Origin: Pseudosulfitobacter pseudonitzschiae
Lineage (GTDB): Bacteria; Pseudomonadota; Alphaproteobacteria; Rhodobacterales; Rhodobacteraceae
Assembly (NCBI RefSeq): GCF_002222635.1
Contig: NZ_CP022416.1
Coordinates: 310,001-374,000 of the forward strand
Reading direction: 5' to 3'
Length of the DNA: 64,000 nucleotides
Shown here: positions 24,895 to 34,112 of the stretch, one piece after another
Layout: each line of letters opens with the position of its first letter
Numbering within the stretch: the first letter of the stretch is position 1
Translations under genes and position numbers: made by a program
The notes under the pieces: generated by a model
What the model was told of the DNA's origin: nothing
Seen by the model: only the letters and a program-made list of their open reading frames with translations
The model's database searches: none

Positions 24895-26244
24895 TCAGTT
24901 TACAGCCGAAGCTACAGAGTTGAACAACGAAGGCGTGATTTGAGTGATCACGCGGTTCCAGCGTGTGATGGGCTGTTCCGCAATAAAAATGATATCATTT
25001 GGGCGCAACTCCATTCGAGTGGAGAGTGTTAGGTTCGAGGCATTGCGGGCGTCCAGATGCCACGCAGTGACAGCGCCAAAGTCGCGCGGATCGGCGGACC
25101 CACGCAGGATGTAGATTTGGCTGGGATTGGCCGTTTTGGTATCAAATCCACCTTCGGAATAGAGTGCGTCGGCCAATGTGGCTTGGCGACCAAAGGGCAA
25201 TGTGAAACGGCCCGGTTTACTAACTTCACCAGAGAGATATGCATAGTCGCGCCCCACAGCATCCAATTCAACACGAGCTTGGTAGTTAGCACGAACATCG
25301 CCCAGAGCAGCCCGGCGCATATTTACCTCTGTTTGCAGTTCGTTCAACGCGATAGCCCGGGATTGTTGGCGAAATTGGGAGATCGTGATTTGTTCCGCAA
25401 AGTACTCTTGTGCACGGTCGAGTTGGTATTCAGTATCAACAAAGACGCTATCATTGGCAACGAGGCGGATTTTCTGCAAATCCCCTTGGCGCAGATATTC
25501 GGTCAGCGGGATCTGATAGAGTACGCCATCACGGTAAATACGGATTGAAGCATAATCCAGATCCGCAGTTTGGATGCCGCCGGCGGCCGCGATGGCTTGG
25601 TCTAGCGTGAGAGGTGTCAGCGTGATGGGAGCAATAGTAGGGCTGCCCACGGCACCACCAATCGATACCCGCTTGGAGTTGAATTCAGCAATTTCTAGCG
25701 AAAACGTTGGGTCAATCTGGTTTTCCAACAGGCGTTGAAAGAGGGTGGCTTCGGCCTCTTCCAACGTCAGGCCCGCGACGGCCACCCGCCCGACCTCGGG
25801 GATTGCGATCGCACCGTCATCTTGCACGGTATAACCTTGGCGACGGTTTTGAGCCGCAAGCAATCCACTAAGTTCTTCAACCGTACTGCCACCAAGGCGC
25901 GTTGCAAGGAGCAGCACATCACCGATGCCAATGTCATAAGGCAGGCGGGGAGGGGAGGCTGGGACACGCAAAGCAAGCGCCCCTGGAGGGGTTTGTGGAC
26001 TGGTTGAAGGAACAGGAACAGTGCCTGCACCACTTCCTACATTGGGAGTGCCTACATTTTGAAAGAATACGGCTGGCAGTTGTTTGGGATTGTAGCTCGA
26101 GCGATTTGCGGCCAACACACTTTGTGCGTCGAGGGAGATTATGCGCACCTTGTCATCTGCACCCGATACCTTTGGCGAGATATAGGCAACCCCGCAGTTG
26201 GCGAGTACAGTCAGCCCTGCAATTGCGATAACTCGTCTAAACAT
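24895..26244 (-). CDS. Polysaccharide export outer-membrane lipoprotein, Wza-like
   Basis: A 449-residue lipoprotein with signal peptide and lipobox LANC (Cys about 17). The Poly_export motif YDIGIGDVLLLATR lies near residue 99, followed by the extension VQDDGAIAIPEVGRVAVAGLTLEEAE; SLBB-like repeats follow (FNSKRVSIGGAVGSP and YAYLSGEVSKPGRFTLPFG). The C-terminal ITRWNRVITQITPSL resembles the amphipathic Wza end. It should form the outer-membrane pore for an exopolysaccharide. It is the last gene of a yjbH-yjbF-wza minus-strand unit, preceded by AGAGGAAAAGC. Confidence 0.88.
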   Translation of the reverse strand: MFRRVIAIAGLTVLANCGVAYISPKVSGADDKVRIISLDAQSVLAANRSSYNPKQLPAVFFQNVGTPNVGSGAGTVPVPSTSPQTPPGALALRVPASPPRLPYDIGIGDVLLLATRLGGSTVEELSGLLAAQNRRQGYTVQDDGAIAIPEVGRVAVAGLTLEEAEATLFQRLLENQIDPTFSLEIAEFNSKRVSIGGAVGSPTIAPITLTPLTLDQAIAAAGGIQTADLDYASIRIYRDGVLYQIPLTEYLRQGDLQKIRLVANDSVFVDTEYQLDRAQEYFAEQITISQFRQQSRAIALNELQTEVNMRRAALGDVRANYQARVELDAVGRDYAYLSGEVSKPGRFTLPFGRQATLADALYSEGGFDTKTANPSQIYILRGSADPRDFGAVTAWHLDARNASNLTLSTRMELRPNDIIFIAEQPITRWNRVITQITPSLFNSVASAVN

Positions 26245-26343
26245 GCTTTTCCTCTGAACTATTTAGATCGCTTGTCCGGCAAATAAGCGTTGCAGGCACG
26301 ACCACAGTGATTGGTTTCGTGTTTGCTGTAGGAAATACGCAGA

Positions 26344-26961
26344 TCACGAGGCAGATTCCAACCGTATATATCCCTGTTCGGGGCTGATCCACTGACGTGA
26401 GGCGGTGACTTGCCCACCTTGTATTTGATAGGTGTTTTTAAACTGCAGGCCCTCGCCATAGCAAGTCTCGACAATCACCTTTGCGCCCGAGTAATCGCAG
26501 ATAAAGTTGCGCATCACGATCTGGCCCTCACCGTCTAGATAGTGATGAATGCGCACGGCCCCATCAGCACGCGATTGCAGGCTCGCCAGTACATCGCCCA
26601 CGTCTGCGCCCATCAGGTCAAAGCCAAGACCGCGCGTGCCAACCAGAATACCAGACTTATAGCTAACCGAGACGCCATCAGGAGTAAAATACGTCACCAC
26701 ATCACGGTTACGCTGTCGTTCAATTAGAACAGATGCCAAGGGCTTATTTTCAAGTACTGCTATTTTCAAGGGCACATTCCCAAAGCGTGCGCGCACTTCC
26801 GGCGTAATGCGACTGCGGATTTGCGCTGCTGTCGGCCCTGCAGCAGGAGCGCGGCCAAACAGATTTTGCACAAAAGGCGTCAACACATTATTTTGGTCTG
26901 GCGCAGAACTGCAGGCGGTCAGTAGAGCGCTAAAACTTAAAGCCACAAGACTAAGTCTCAT
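26344..26961 (-). CDS. yjbF: YjbF-family outer-membrane lipoprotein
   Basis: A 205-residue lipoprotein with lipobox LLTAC after a short signal peptide and a C-terminal body with FGNVPLKIAVLENK, YFTPDGVSVSYKSGILVGTRG and FICDYSGAKVIVETC. This pattern fits YjbF of the E. coli yjbEFGH exopolysaccharide operon, related to GfcB of group 4 capsule loci. Start 26961 is preferred over 26967 or 26985: GGAG lies six bases upstream of it, and it directly follows the yjbH stop (TGAGGATG). Confidence 0.85.
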   Translation of the reverse strand: MRLSLVALSFSALLTACSSAPDQNNVLTPFVQNLFGRAPAAGPTAAQIRSRITPEVRARFGNVPLKIAVLENKPLASVLIERQRNRDVVTYFTPDGVSVSYKSGILVGTRGLGFDLMGADVGDVLASLQSRADGAVRIHHYLDGEGQIVMRNFICDYSGAKVIVETCYGEGLQFKNTYQIQGGQVTASRQWISPEQGYIRLESAS

Positions 26962-26963
26962 CC

Positions 26964-29111
26964 TCATCTCCAGAATCTTCCCCAACTGTCTTTGAGTTGC
27001 GGATTATGGTAGCTGCGCACGCTATCATAAAGCCTACCATCCACATTAAGACGCGCGCCGCCATCACGTGTCAGCGGCTGCAGAACCGTTTTGTAGGTTT
27101 GTCTAACAGGCTTACCCAAGAAATGTTCAAGCGGCACTGTAATGCGGATTCCTTTGTCAAAGGACCCCTCGCCAAAGTCATCAAATGAGACATCCGTCAA
27201 AGTTGCGTAGGCGCCTACGCTCCACCCATTGGCAAACGTTCGATCAAACGAAAAGGTAACGCCATAATCACCTGCCAGATAACGACCGGCATCGATCTGG
27301 CCATGATAGCCATTGCCAAAGTCATAGTAAGTCGACAGGTGGCCCGTCACGCTAGAATAATCGCGAAAGCCAAAGCCCTGGTCGAAGTCACGCTGTTTGA
27401 CAACATTAACCTCTGCTCCGAGTGCCAGACGGCTGTCAACTGGCTTCCAGAGAATCTCGCCTGACAGGCCGCCATACTCACGCTCAAGATAGCCAAACGT
27501 AACGCGGCCATAAAGATCTTTACCTGGGCGGAAATAGTGTGCCAGCGTGAGATTGGTCAGTGCTGTTTTACCTTCGCGCGCATAAATGAATCCTTCGGAG
27601 CGAACCTTTTGGATTTTAGAATCCGAAGGGCGTGTGCTGTCGCCAACATTGCCGACAATACGATGCTGTAAGGTACCTGATACGACCCAACCCGGCGCGA
27701 TGTCATAGTTAGCCTGCAGTTTCAGGCCCGCGTCCACGCGCACAGGTTCCTGCGGGTCAAAGTAGCTGGTACTGATATAAGGTCCCAGTGACCAACTGAA
27801 CTTCGGATAGAGCGCACCGTTATAAGTGACGCCCGCAAGGCTACCTGCGGCGTCTGTGACTTGTGCTCGCGCATAGCTGCGCCACGTCGCATCTGGCGCG
27901 TTCTCAAGGTCTTCCATATCGGAACGGGTCAGCGTAGTGGCTGAGAGCGGCATGCCGTTTTCAACCGGAATGATCGTGAAGGTTTCCACTGAAGCGGGAA
28001 GCGTCTGTGTGAGAATACGCGCAGTACGCCCGATAGCCTCCGGGCTTGCAATATATCTGTCATTGCGGATGTGGACAGTCACTTGTGTGCCGTTGAGTTT
28101 CATTGCTTCAAGCGTCATGCCGTCGGCAGCCAGCAAACTTGCGGTTTGATTGCGCAGCGTTTTGTGGGTTTCCGGCTCCTGAAACCAGCCCAAATCTGCA
28201 GGTCCGCTTCGCCGCTTGACTGGCAAAGGAGCCGCACCCGTACCGCCGTAGACGGCAGGCTTGCGTGGATTTGAAATCAGATTGAAGGAAATGCCAAGTT
28301 CAGAGCCGTAAAGATAGTGCACTTGCATATGCACGTTGTCACGTAACTTGTAATTTATGCCGAAGTTAAAAGGAGATTTGCGGTCGAAAGCCCCATTGTC
28401 TACAATGCGTGTATAAGCATCAGATGAGTATTCTGCCTTTAAACTCAGCTTATCAGTTGCGGCCCAAGAGACCCCGCCAAAGAAAGCGGCATCTCCGCGA
28501 AACCACTTGGCACTCTCGACCTGACCACCCGTCCCCGTAAAGCCGCTAGGGCGTGTTTCGAATCGCTTGTCCAAAGCGCCCAGCGGATTGGTAAATCCAT
28601 TATAGCTGCCCAACCGTCCCCAGCCCAAACCACCGGTGAGCGTCAGCCGCGGCGCAACTGTTTTGGTCGCAACAATATATTCACTAGAATAAACACCCGT
28701 TCCGACGAGGTCCCTCAGTCCGATGGCCACTGCTGGCCGGTAGCGGGTCTCGTCCCAAATACGGTAACGCAGGTCGAAGGAGCGGTCAAAAAGTGCGCCA
28801 CTCGATGGATTGCCAGAGTGGTTCTCGATCTTACTGTAGCGAAAACTTCCCGACAGCCGTGGCGTAAACTGAAAGGTCAGTGTGTTACGTGTAGAACCTG
28901 CAAAATGGCTCACAGTGCCGGCTAGTTCTGCATCCTCGGCACTTTGGGCTGTTGGCATATCAATCAGACCAGGATTGCCGTAAGTATTATAGGAGTAGTT
29001 CACTTGCGCCTGGGCTGCTGCAGACAACAACATGACCCAAACCGCACCATACACCACGACTGAACGCACTACGTGCAAATTTCTGCTTCCGAACATTTGC
29101 ACGTCCCGCAT
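26964..29111 (-). CDS. yjbH: YjbH-family outer-membrane beta-barrel exopolysaccharide protein
   Basis: A 715-residue protein with an N-terminal signal peptide ending near AAAQAQ and a long body rich in alternating aromatic beta-strands. Typical YjbH points are SYNTYGNPGLIDMPTAQSA near the mature start and the closing YHNPQLKDSWGRFWR. YjbH/GfcD proteins are predicted outer-membrane barrels of exopolysaccharide secretion systems. GAGG nine bases before ATG 29111 supports that start; 29096 is the alternative. It leads the minus-strand yjbH-yjbF-wza unit. Confidence 0.9.
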   Translation of the reverse strand: MRDVQMFGSRNLHVVRSVVVYGAVWVMLLSAAAQAQVNYSYNTYGNPGLIDMPTAQSAEDAELAGTVSHFAGSTRNTLTFQFTPRLSGSFRYSKIENHSGNPSSGALFDRSFDLRYRIWDETRYRPAVAIGLRDLVGTGVYSSEYIVATKTVAPRLTLTGGLGWGRLGSYNGFTNPLGALDKRFETRPSGFTGTGGQVESAKWFRGDAAFFGGVSWAATDKLSLKAEYSSDAYTRIVDNGAFDRKSPFNFGINYKLRDNVHMQVHYLYGSELGISFNLISNPRKPAVYGGTGAAPLPVKRRSGPADLGWFQEPETHKTLRNQTASLLAADGMTLEAMKLNGTQVTVHIRNDRYIASPEAIGRTARILTQTLPASVETFTIIPVENGMPLSATTLTRSDMEDLENAPDATWRSYARAQVTDAAGSLAGVTYNGALYPKFSWSLGPYISTSYFDPQEPVRVDAGLKLQANYDIAPGWVVSGTLQHRIVGNVGDSTRPSDSKIQKVRSEGFIYAREGKTALTNLTLAHYFRPGKDLYGRVTFGYLEREYGGLSGEILWKPVDSRLALGAEVNVVKQRDFDQGFGFRDYSSVTGHLSTYYDFGNGYHGQIDAGRYLAGDYGVTFSFDRTFANGWSVGAYATLTDVSFDDFGEGSFDKGIRITVPLEHFLGKPVRQTYKTVLQPLTRDGGARLNVDGRLYDSVRSYHNPQLKDSWGRFWR

Positions 29112-29466
29112 GAACTAATACCTCAACCATTCCATCGAAAATTTAACGTCCCTGTAGCACGTCAACCACATCCGTTTGAAAGCAGGTCCTACATCTCCAG
29201 TGGATGAAACTGCGAATGTGATCGATCTGCCGCAGTTAAACACAGTATTCCAACCAGGGTTAAGTGCTCATTTAGTTTGACCGTCGGAGTCCGCCGATGG
29301 GCCGACTCCGCTACAGTTGGCCTTGCCTTTAATTTCAACCAGAGTTAAGCATCAAAAGAAAAAACTATGTTTGCTAACGAGCTTCCTTTGTGGGTGCTGC
29401 AAGATAAACCCGTGATGAAAGCTGGTTATTTTTAACCTTATCGCCGACAAACTAGGAGCCCCTCTG
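29112..29466. promoter_or_regulatory. Divergent yjbH/yjbE-like control region with direct repeats and hairpins
   Basis: This gene-free region of 355 bases holds several ordered signals: the direct repeat CAACCAGGGTTAAG (29251-29264) and CAACCAGAGTTAAG (29336-29349), 13 of 14 bases alike and 85 bases apart; a hairpin CGGAGTC/GACTCCG (29285-29310) between them; and the dyad GGTTA-TTTT-TAACC (29424-29437) close to the yjbE-like start. The spacing suggests a regulator binding both sides of a looped region. Confidence 0.5.
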
Positions 29467-29778
29467 ATGAAAAAACTTTTTGCCTTGATGACCGCTACCC
29501 TGATGCTTCCAGCAGGAGCCTTCGCTCAGGATTTAACTGGATATACGGCTGCAGAGACACGCATTTGCACTATAGCACAGATCCAATCCGGTGAGGGCGT
29601 CTGCTCGCAGCTTGAAATGCCTGAGCCACCTCAGGACGTGAGGGTGCGCGTATATCGTCGCACAGTCGCTACTAACGAAGGTCTGGGTGGCTTCAACACA
29701 GGCGCAGGTGCGGCTGTTGTTCTGGCGGTTGTCGCTGCTGCTGCTTTGGCTGGCAGCAGCACGAACGGCACGAACTAA
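29467..29778 (+). CDS. Small secreted YjbE-like protein
   Basis: A 103-residue protein with a clear signal peptide (MKKLFALMTATLMLPAGAFA, cleavage after AFA). The mature part has two cysteines (CTIAQ and GVCSQ) and the C-terminus is Gly/Ala-rich and hydrophobic (GAGAAVVLAVVAAAALAG) with a polar STNGTN tail. E. coli YjbE has a similar signal peptide and Gly/Ala/Thr tail and sits in the same operon family. The divergent position next to yjbH supports the link, although sequence similarity is low. AGGAG lies nine bases before ATG. Confidence 0.6.
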   Translation: MKKLFALMTATLMLPAGAFAQDLTGYTAAETRICTIAQIQSGEGVCSQLEMPEPPQDVRVRVYRRTVATNEGLGGFNTGAGAAVVLAVVAAAALAGSSTNGTN

Positions 29779-29811
29779 TAGCCTTCCTTTCTTGTTTGAA
29801 CGGCACTTTGC

Positions 29812-29840
29812 AAAGGCCACGTCTCCATGGCGTGGCCTTT
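29812..29840 (+). terminator. Intrinsic-type hairpin after the YjbE-like gene
   Basis: AAAGGCCACG (29812-29821) pairs perfectly with CGTGGCCTTT (29831-29840) across a nine-base loop, 33 bases after the stop. The stem ends in TTT and is followed by GTTGTTGG, which gives a weak T-tract. A second small dyad, CGTGG/CCACG, lies at 29915-29930. Confidence 0.65.
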
Positions 29841-29970
29841 GTTGTTGGAGTAATTATGCGGCTCTGATGAACTGGATATCCTCTTCCTAAAGCGCCCCGC
29901 CGAAATGCTTAAATCGTGGAGATTACCACGTGTATGATAATCTGGTTCACCCCGATTGGGAGGTTGGATT

Positions 29971-30258
29971 ATGACAGCACCTTTGCATGATGCACTTCAG
30001 GCGCAGGGCTACCAACCATACTGTGGAAGATCGTGCAGTAGCATTGCGCTTGAGGCTATCACCAGCCAGCAGGGGCTCGATGCAGGCAGGATCAACCGGC
30101 CAATGCCGGAGACGAACGGCATCAGCGGTACTGAACACTTCAAATTGAGTGCTGCAGGTGAAGTTTGGCATAGCGGCGCACCCACCACTGATTCTCTTCC
30201 GCCGTCAGACGGCCGCCGCTGGCGACCTACGGTGGACTTGAGCCGAACGCCATGTTGA
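29971..30258 (+). CDS. Hypothetical protein, 95 residues
   Basis: A short ORF from ATG 29971, preceded by GGGAGG at an ideal seven-base distance, which is the main evidence that it is translated. The product has three cysteines within residues 18-22 (YCGRSC), a polar centre and a basic, proline-rich end (DGRRWRPTVDLSR). It has no signal peptide or known motif, and I do not recognise it. It is followed by an inverted repeat (30251-30298) overlapping its end. Confidence 0.45.
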   Translation: MTAPLHDALQAQGYQPYCGRSCSSIALEAITSQQGLDAGRINRPMPETNGISGTEHFKLSAAGEVWHSGAPTTDSLPPSDGRRWRPTVDLSRTPC

Positions 30259-30298
30259 GTAAATGGTGCCAGAAACAGGAAACGGGCTGCTCAACATG
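30251..30298. repeat. 9-bp perfect inverted repeat before the antiporter gene
   Basis: CATGTTGAG (30251-30259) and CTCAACATG (30290-30298) form an exact dyad with a 30-base spacer, just upstream of the preferred antiporter start. It could act in the mRNA leader or be a regulator site. Confidence 0.4.
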
Positions 30299-30316
30299 AC
30301 TGCAGGATTCGCCGAT

Positions 30317-32143
30317 ATGCAGATTACACCAATCGAGGCCATTGCCCTTGTCGGCATTTTGGGCGTCGGGGCACAATGGTTGGCTTGGCGACTTCGGCTC
30401 CCGTCGATCGTGTTGATGCTGCTGGCGGGTTTGCTGGTGGGGCCCGCATTTGGCTGGTTCATTCCCGAGCGGGATCTGGGCGAAATCTATAAGCCGCTGA
30501 TATCCATTGCCGTCGCGCTTATCCTGTTCGAAGGCGGCTTGACGCTGGAGTTCCATCGTCTTGGAGAAGGCCGGAATGCAGTGCGCCGGTTGGTTTATAT
30601 CGGTGCGCCGTTGGGTTGGCTGCTGGCGACGTTGGCCATGCTGCTGACTATGGGTTTGCCTTGGCAGGTGGCCGCGGTCTTTGGTGGCGTTCTGGTCGTC
30701 ACGGGCCCCACGGTCATTGCGCCGATGCTCAGACAGGCCAAGCTGCGCCGCAGTCCCGCACAACTGCTGCAATGGGAAGCGATCATAAACGATCCTATCG
30801 GCGTGCTGATCGCAGTTCTGGCGCTGGAAATCGTTCTGGTTGTGCAAGGGGGGCTGAGCACGGGCGAGGCGGTATGGGTTCTGGCAACCGGCATAGGATT
30901 TGCAGCGGCCGTCGGCGTGCTTGCGGGTTTGGGCGTCGCACGGCTGTTCCAGCGGGGGCTTGCACCGGAATACATGAAGGTGCCGCTGTTGTTCGTCATG
31001 GTCATTGCGGTTTTTGCCATGACGGATGCCCTCTTGCATGAATCCGGTCTGCTTGCCGTCACATTGATGGGAATGGTGATGGCAAACGCAAAGCTTGCCT
31101 CCCACTCCGAACTGCACCGCTTCAAGGAGAACGCCGCCTTGCTCTTGGTGTCCGGCGTCTTCATCTTGATGGCCGCAAGCCTGAATTTTGCATCCCTGGC
31201 AACGCTCAATTGGAAGGCCGCGCTATTTGTTGTCGCTGTAATTCTGGTGGTTCGGCCCGCGCAGGTGCTTTTGCCTTTGTTGGGCTCGTCAACGCCGTGG
31301 CGCGAGCGGATTCTTGTGGCGTCGACAGGGCCGCGTGGCGTTGTGATGGTCGCAGTGTCCGGCCTGTTCGGCGACAAGCTGGTCGAGGCAGGCATCCCCG
31401 AAGGGACATTGCTGGCCCCGCTGGCTTTCGTTCTTGTCCTGACCACGGTGATCCTGCACGGCTTCACACTGGCACCCGTTGCCCGTGCTTTGGGTCTCAG
31501 CGGCGGGGATAAACCCGGCGTCTTGATCCTTGGCGGATCGGCCTTCGGAATAGCGCTGGCACAGGCGCTTCAGAAGATCGAAGTTACCCCCCTGATCGTC
31601 GATCCGAACTTTCGAAACATCACCGCGGCGCGGCAGCAGAGTATTGCGGCATTCCATGGGGACATTCTGGGAGAGGCCGCAGAACACCATGTGGAATTGA
31701 TCGGCTATGATGTCCTGCTGGCTGCATCCGACAACGACGCCTACAACACGCTGGTGGCGACCGATCTTGGTCAAGAGCTTGGGCGCACCAACGTCTGGCA
31801 GGTGCAACGCGCCAAGGAAAACATGAGCCGCCACGCCTTGCCACCCCAACTGGGCGGGCAGGCGATCAACGGCGAACTCAGCCACGGCGAGTTTCAGCGC
31901 CGCATGGCAGGCGGCTGGCGAGTGCGGGTGACGCATTTGACCGAAAAATATGATCTGGATACATGGCGCCAAGACAACCCGAAGGCGCTGATTTTGATGC
32001 AGCGCACAGCGCGCGGCGATGTCACATTTCTTGGCCCTGAACAGGAATTGGACCGCACGAGGGATTGCACAGTTTTGGCTCTGACACCGCCAGCAGAAAC
32101 CAATGAGTCCGCTGACACCCTGCGCAGTCAATCAGATATCTGA
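30317..32143 (+). CDS. CPA1-type cation:proton antiporter with C-terminal RCK/TrkA-N domain
   Basis: A 608-residue inner-membrane protein. About twelve transmembrane spans (residues 1-390) carry the NhaP-like features LLAGLLVGP, LILFEGGLTLEF and TGPTVIAPML, followed by a cytoplasmic nucleotide-binding domain with VLILGGSAFGIALAQAL and AASDNDAYNTLVATDLG. It should exchange Na+ or K+ for protons and be gated by the RCK domain. Start 30317 is chosen because family members begin near MQITPIEAIAL and AGGA lies nine bases upstream; ATGs at 30263 and 30296 are in frame. It is transcribed alone. Confidence 0.88.
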   Translation: MQITPIEAIALVGILGVGAQWLAWRLRLPSIVLMLLAGLLVGPAFGWFIPERDLGEIYKPLISIAVALILFEGGLTLEFHRLGEGRNAVRRLVYIGAPLGWLLATLAMLLTMGLPWQVAAVFGGVLVVTGPTVIAPMLRQAKLRRSPAQLLQWEAIINDPIGVLIAVLALEIVLVVQGGLSTGEAVWVLATGIGFAAAVGVLAGLGVARLFQRGLAPEYMKVPLLFVMVIAVFAMTDALLHESGLLAVTLMGMVMANAKLASHSELHRFKENAALLLVSGVFILMAASLNFASLATLNWKAALFVVAVILVVRPAQVLLPLLGSSTPWRERILVASTGPRGVVMVAVSGLFGDKLVEAGIPEGTLLAPLAFVLVLTTVILHGFTLAPVARALGLSGGDKPGVLILGGSAFGIALAQALQKIEVTPLIVDPNFRNITAARQQSIAAFHGDILGEAAEHHVELIGYDVLLAASDNDAYNTLVATDLGQELGRTNVWQVQRAKENMSRHALPPQLGGQAINGELSHGEFQRRMAGGWRVRVTHLTEKYDLDTWRQDNPKALILMQRTARGDVTFLGPEQELDRTRDCTVLALTPPAETNESADTLRSQSDI

Positions 32144-32381
32144 CCTGCCCTGCGTGACCCGATAGTTTAGAGCCTGTTCCAAAAAACCGCGTCCGGCTTG
32201 CCTGGTTGTCGTGGAAGGGTCTCTTTGTGCTTTGAAACTGTCTGCCGAAACTCCGTCAATTTCACGCAGAGGTGCAGGGCCCCGTCCACACCAACACCCC
32301 CGCGCCAAAACTGAGACAAATAGTTCAAGAAACCGTCGCAGAACTGTCGCACACCCGCCCGATAAAGCGCCGGAACCCGGA

Positions 32382-32394
32382 CCCTGACTCAGGG
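32382..32394. promoter_or_regulatory. CCCTGA-C-TCAGGG palindrome before the ABC operon
   Basis: An exact 6-bp dyad with one central base, 27 bases before the first start codon of the peptide-type ABC operon. The 277-base gap upstream of the operon has no gene. It is a possible operator. Confidence 0.3.
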
Positions 32395-32420
32395 GGCCGT
32401 CATCAGCAAAGGTATGCTTT

Positions 32421-34049
32421 ATGCTCATTCATCGCCGCCACGCACTTGGACTTATTGGGGCCGCTGCGGGCTCTTTGGCAATGCCCCGTCTGTCCTTCGC
32501 ACAAAACCAGCGCCGCACCATCACCATTGCGGTGCAAAAGATCACCAACAACAACACGATGGATGTATGGAACGAACAATCCAACGTCGGCGAACGGGTG
32601 TTTTTCCCGAACCTTTGGGAAGGTCTGATCAACCGCGACTGGATGGGCGATCAGGGCGGTGTGCCCGGACTGGCGACAAGCTGGAAGCGGCTGGATGACA
32701 AAACGATCGAACTTAAGCTGCGCGAAGGTGTGAAATTTCACAACGGCGACGAAATGACCGCCGACGATGTGGTGTTTTCATTCTCGGACGAACGCGTCTT
32801 TGCAGGCACGCAACCCGATGGCGGCGCAACGCTTTATGCGGAAAACTTCAAACCCAAAACCGACAAAGAACTGCCCGCTGGTGTCCCCGGTGTTGGCCGT
32901 CGTCTGTGGCCCGCCCTTCGCGGTGTCGAGGCGATAGACAAATACACCGTGCGCTTTCACAACGCATCGCCCGACGTCACCCTCGAAGGCCGGATGATCG
33001 CCTTCGGGTCGCAAATTGCCAGCCGTCGTGCGTGGGACGAAGCGGCGACCTATGCGGATTGGGCAAATGCTCCGGTCACCACCGGCGCTTACAAGGTTCA
33101 GGAATATCGCCCAGATGTTTCGTTGACGCTGGTCGCACACGATGACTATTGGGGCGGGCGCCCGCCGCTGGCGGAAATCCGGTTCCTCGAAGTGCCCGAA
33201 GTGGCCAGCCGCGTGAACGGTCTGCTGTCCGGTGAATATGACTTTGCCTGCGACCTGCCACCCGACCAGCTTGACGCCGTGCGCAACACCGCAGGGCTCG
33301 AGGTGCAAGGTTCGACAATTCTGAACCACCGCATTCAGGTTTTTGACAAGGTGCATCCGGTTCTGGAAGATCCGCTGATCCGCCGCGCCATGACCCATTC
33401 CATCGACCGCCAATTGATCGTCAACGCATTGTGGGACGGTCAAACCGTCGTGCCCGCAGGGCTTCAGTTCGAATTCTACGATGATATGTTCATCAAGGGC
33501 TGGACTGCCCCCGAATTCAATCTGGAAATGGCGCGCGATCTGGTGAAACAGTCGGGCTATCAGGGCGATGCGATCCCCTTCCGCGTACTGAACAACTATT
33601 ACATCAATCAGGTCTCGAACGCGCAGATCATGGTCGAGATGTGGAAACAGGCCGGTCTGAACGTCGAAATCCAGATGGTCGAGAACTGGGGGCAGGTGTT
33701 GGAAGACAACGACACCCGCGGCATCCGCGACTGGTCGAATTCGGCCACGTTCAACGATCCGGTATCGTCGATTGTCGCCCAGCACGGTCCCAACGGGTTG
33801 CAGCAGCAGCGCGACGAATGGTCCAACGTCGAGATGAACGAGTTGTCGAACTTCATGCAAAAATCGACAGACCGTGCCGCCCGCAAAAAGGCCTTTGCCC
33901 GTATGCTGGAAATCTCGGAGCGTGAAGACCCCGCATTTCAGGTGCTGCACCAGAACTGCGTGTTCACCGGCATGAAATCCGAACTGAACTGGAAGGCGGC
34001 ACCCGCCTTTGCGATGGATTTCCGGACCAACAACTGGAACGCCTCCTAA
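32421..34049 (+). CDS. ABC transporter periplasmic binding protein, oligopeptide family 5, Tat-exported
   Basis: A 542-residue solute-binding protein with an N-terminal twin-arginine leader (HRRHALGLIGAAAG, cleavage near SFAQ). The SBP_bac_5 fold shows in LWEGLINRD, LKLREGVKFHNGDEMTADDVVFSF, VTTGAYKVQEYRPD and the C-terminal FNDPVSSIVAQHGPNG. Family members bind peptides, opines, nickel or glycosides, so the ligand is open. The downstream phosphodiesterase, phosphatase and isomerase genes argue for a phosphodiester sugar rather than a peptide. AAAGG lies eight bases before ATG. Confidence 0.9.
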   Translation: MLIHRRHALGLIGAAAGSLAMPRLSFAQNQRRTITIAVQKITNNNTMDVWNEQSNVGERVFFPNLWEGLINRDWMGDQGGVPGLATSWKRLDDKTIELKLREGVKFHNGDEMTADDVVFSFSDERVFAGTQPDGGATLYAENFKPKTDKELPAGVPGVGRRLWPALRGVEAIDKYTVRFHNASPDVTLEGRMIAFGSQIASRRAWDEAATYADWANAPVTTGAYKVQEYRPDVSLTLVAHDDYWGGRPPLAEIRFLEVPEVASRVNGLLSGEYDFACDLPPDQLDAVRNTAGLEVQGSTILNHRIQVFDKVHPVLEDPLIRRAMTHSIDRQLIVNALWDGQTVVPAGLQFEFYDDMFIKGWTAPEFNLEMARDLVKQSGYQGDAIPFRVLNNYYINQVSNAQIMVEMWKQAGLNVEIQMVENWGQVLEDNDTRGIRDWSNSATFNDPVSSIVAQHGPNGLQQQRDEWSNVEMNELSNFMQKSTDRAARKKAFARMLEISEREDPAFQVLHQNCVFTGMKSELNWKAAPAFAMDFRTNNWNAS

Positions 34050-34065
34050 CCCAAGCCTGACACCG

Positions 34066-34092
34066 ATGGCGCGGCGCATTGTGCCGCGCCAT
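34066..34092 (+). terminator. Hairpin between binding-protein and ATPase genes
   Basis: ATGGCGCGGC (34066-34075) and GCCGCGCCAT (34083-34092) form a perfect 10-bp GC-rich stem with a seven-base loop. It lies in the only sizeable gap of the operon. It probably protects or partly terminates the transcript so that the binding protein is made in excess. Confidence 0.6.
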
Positions 34093-34112
34093 TCGGTATT
34101 TGAAAGCGTGAT

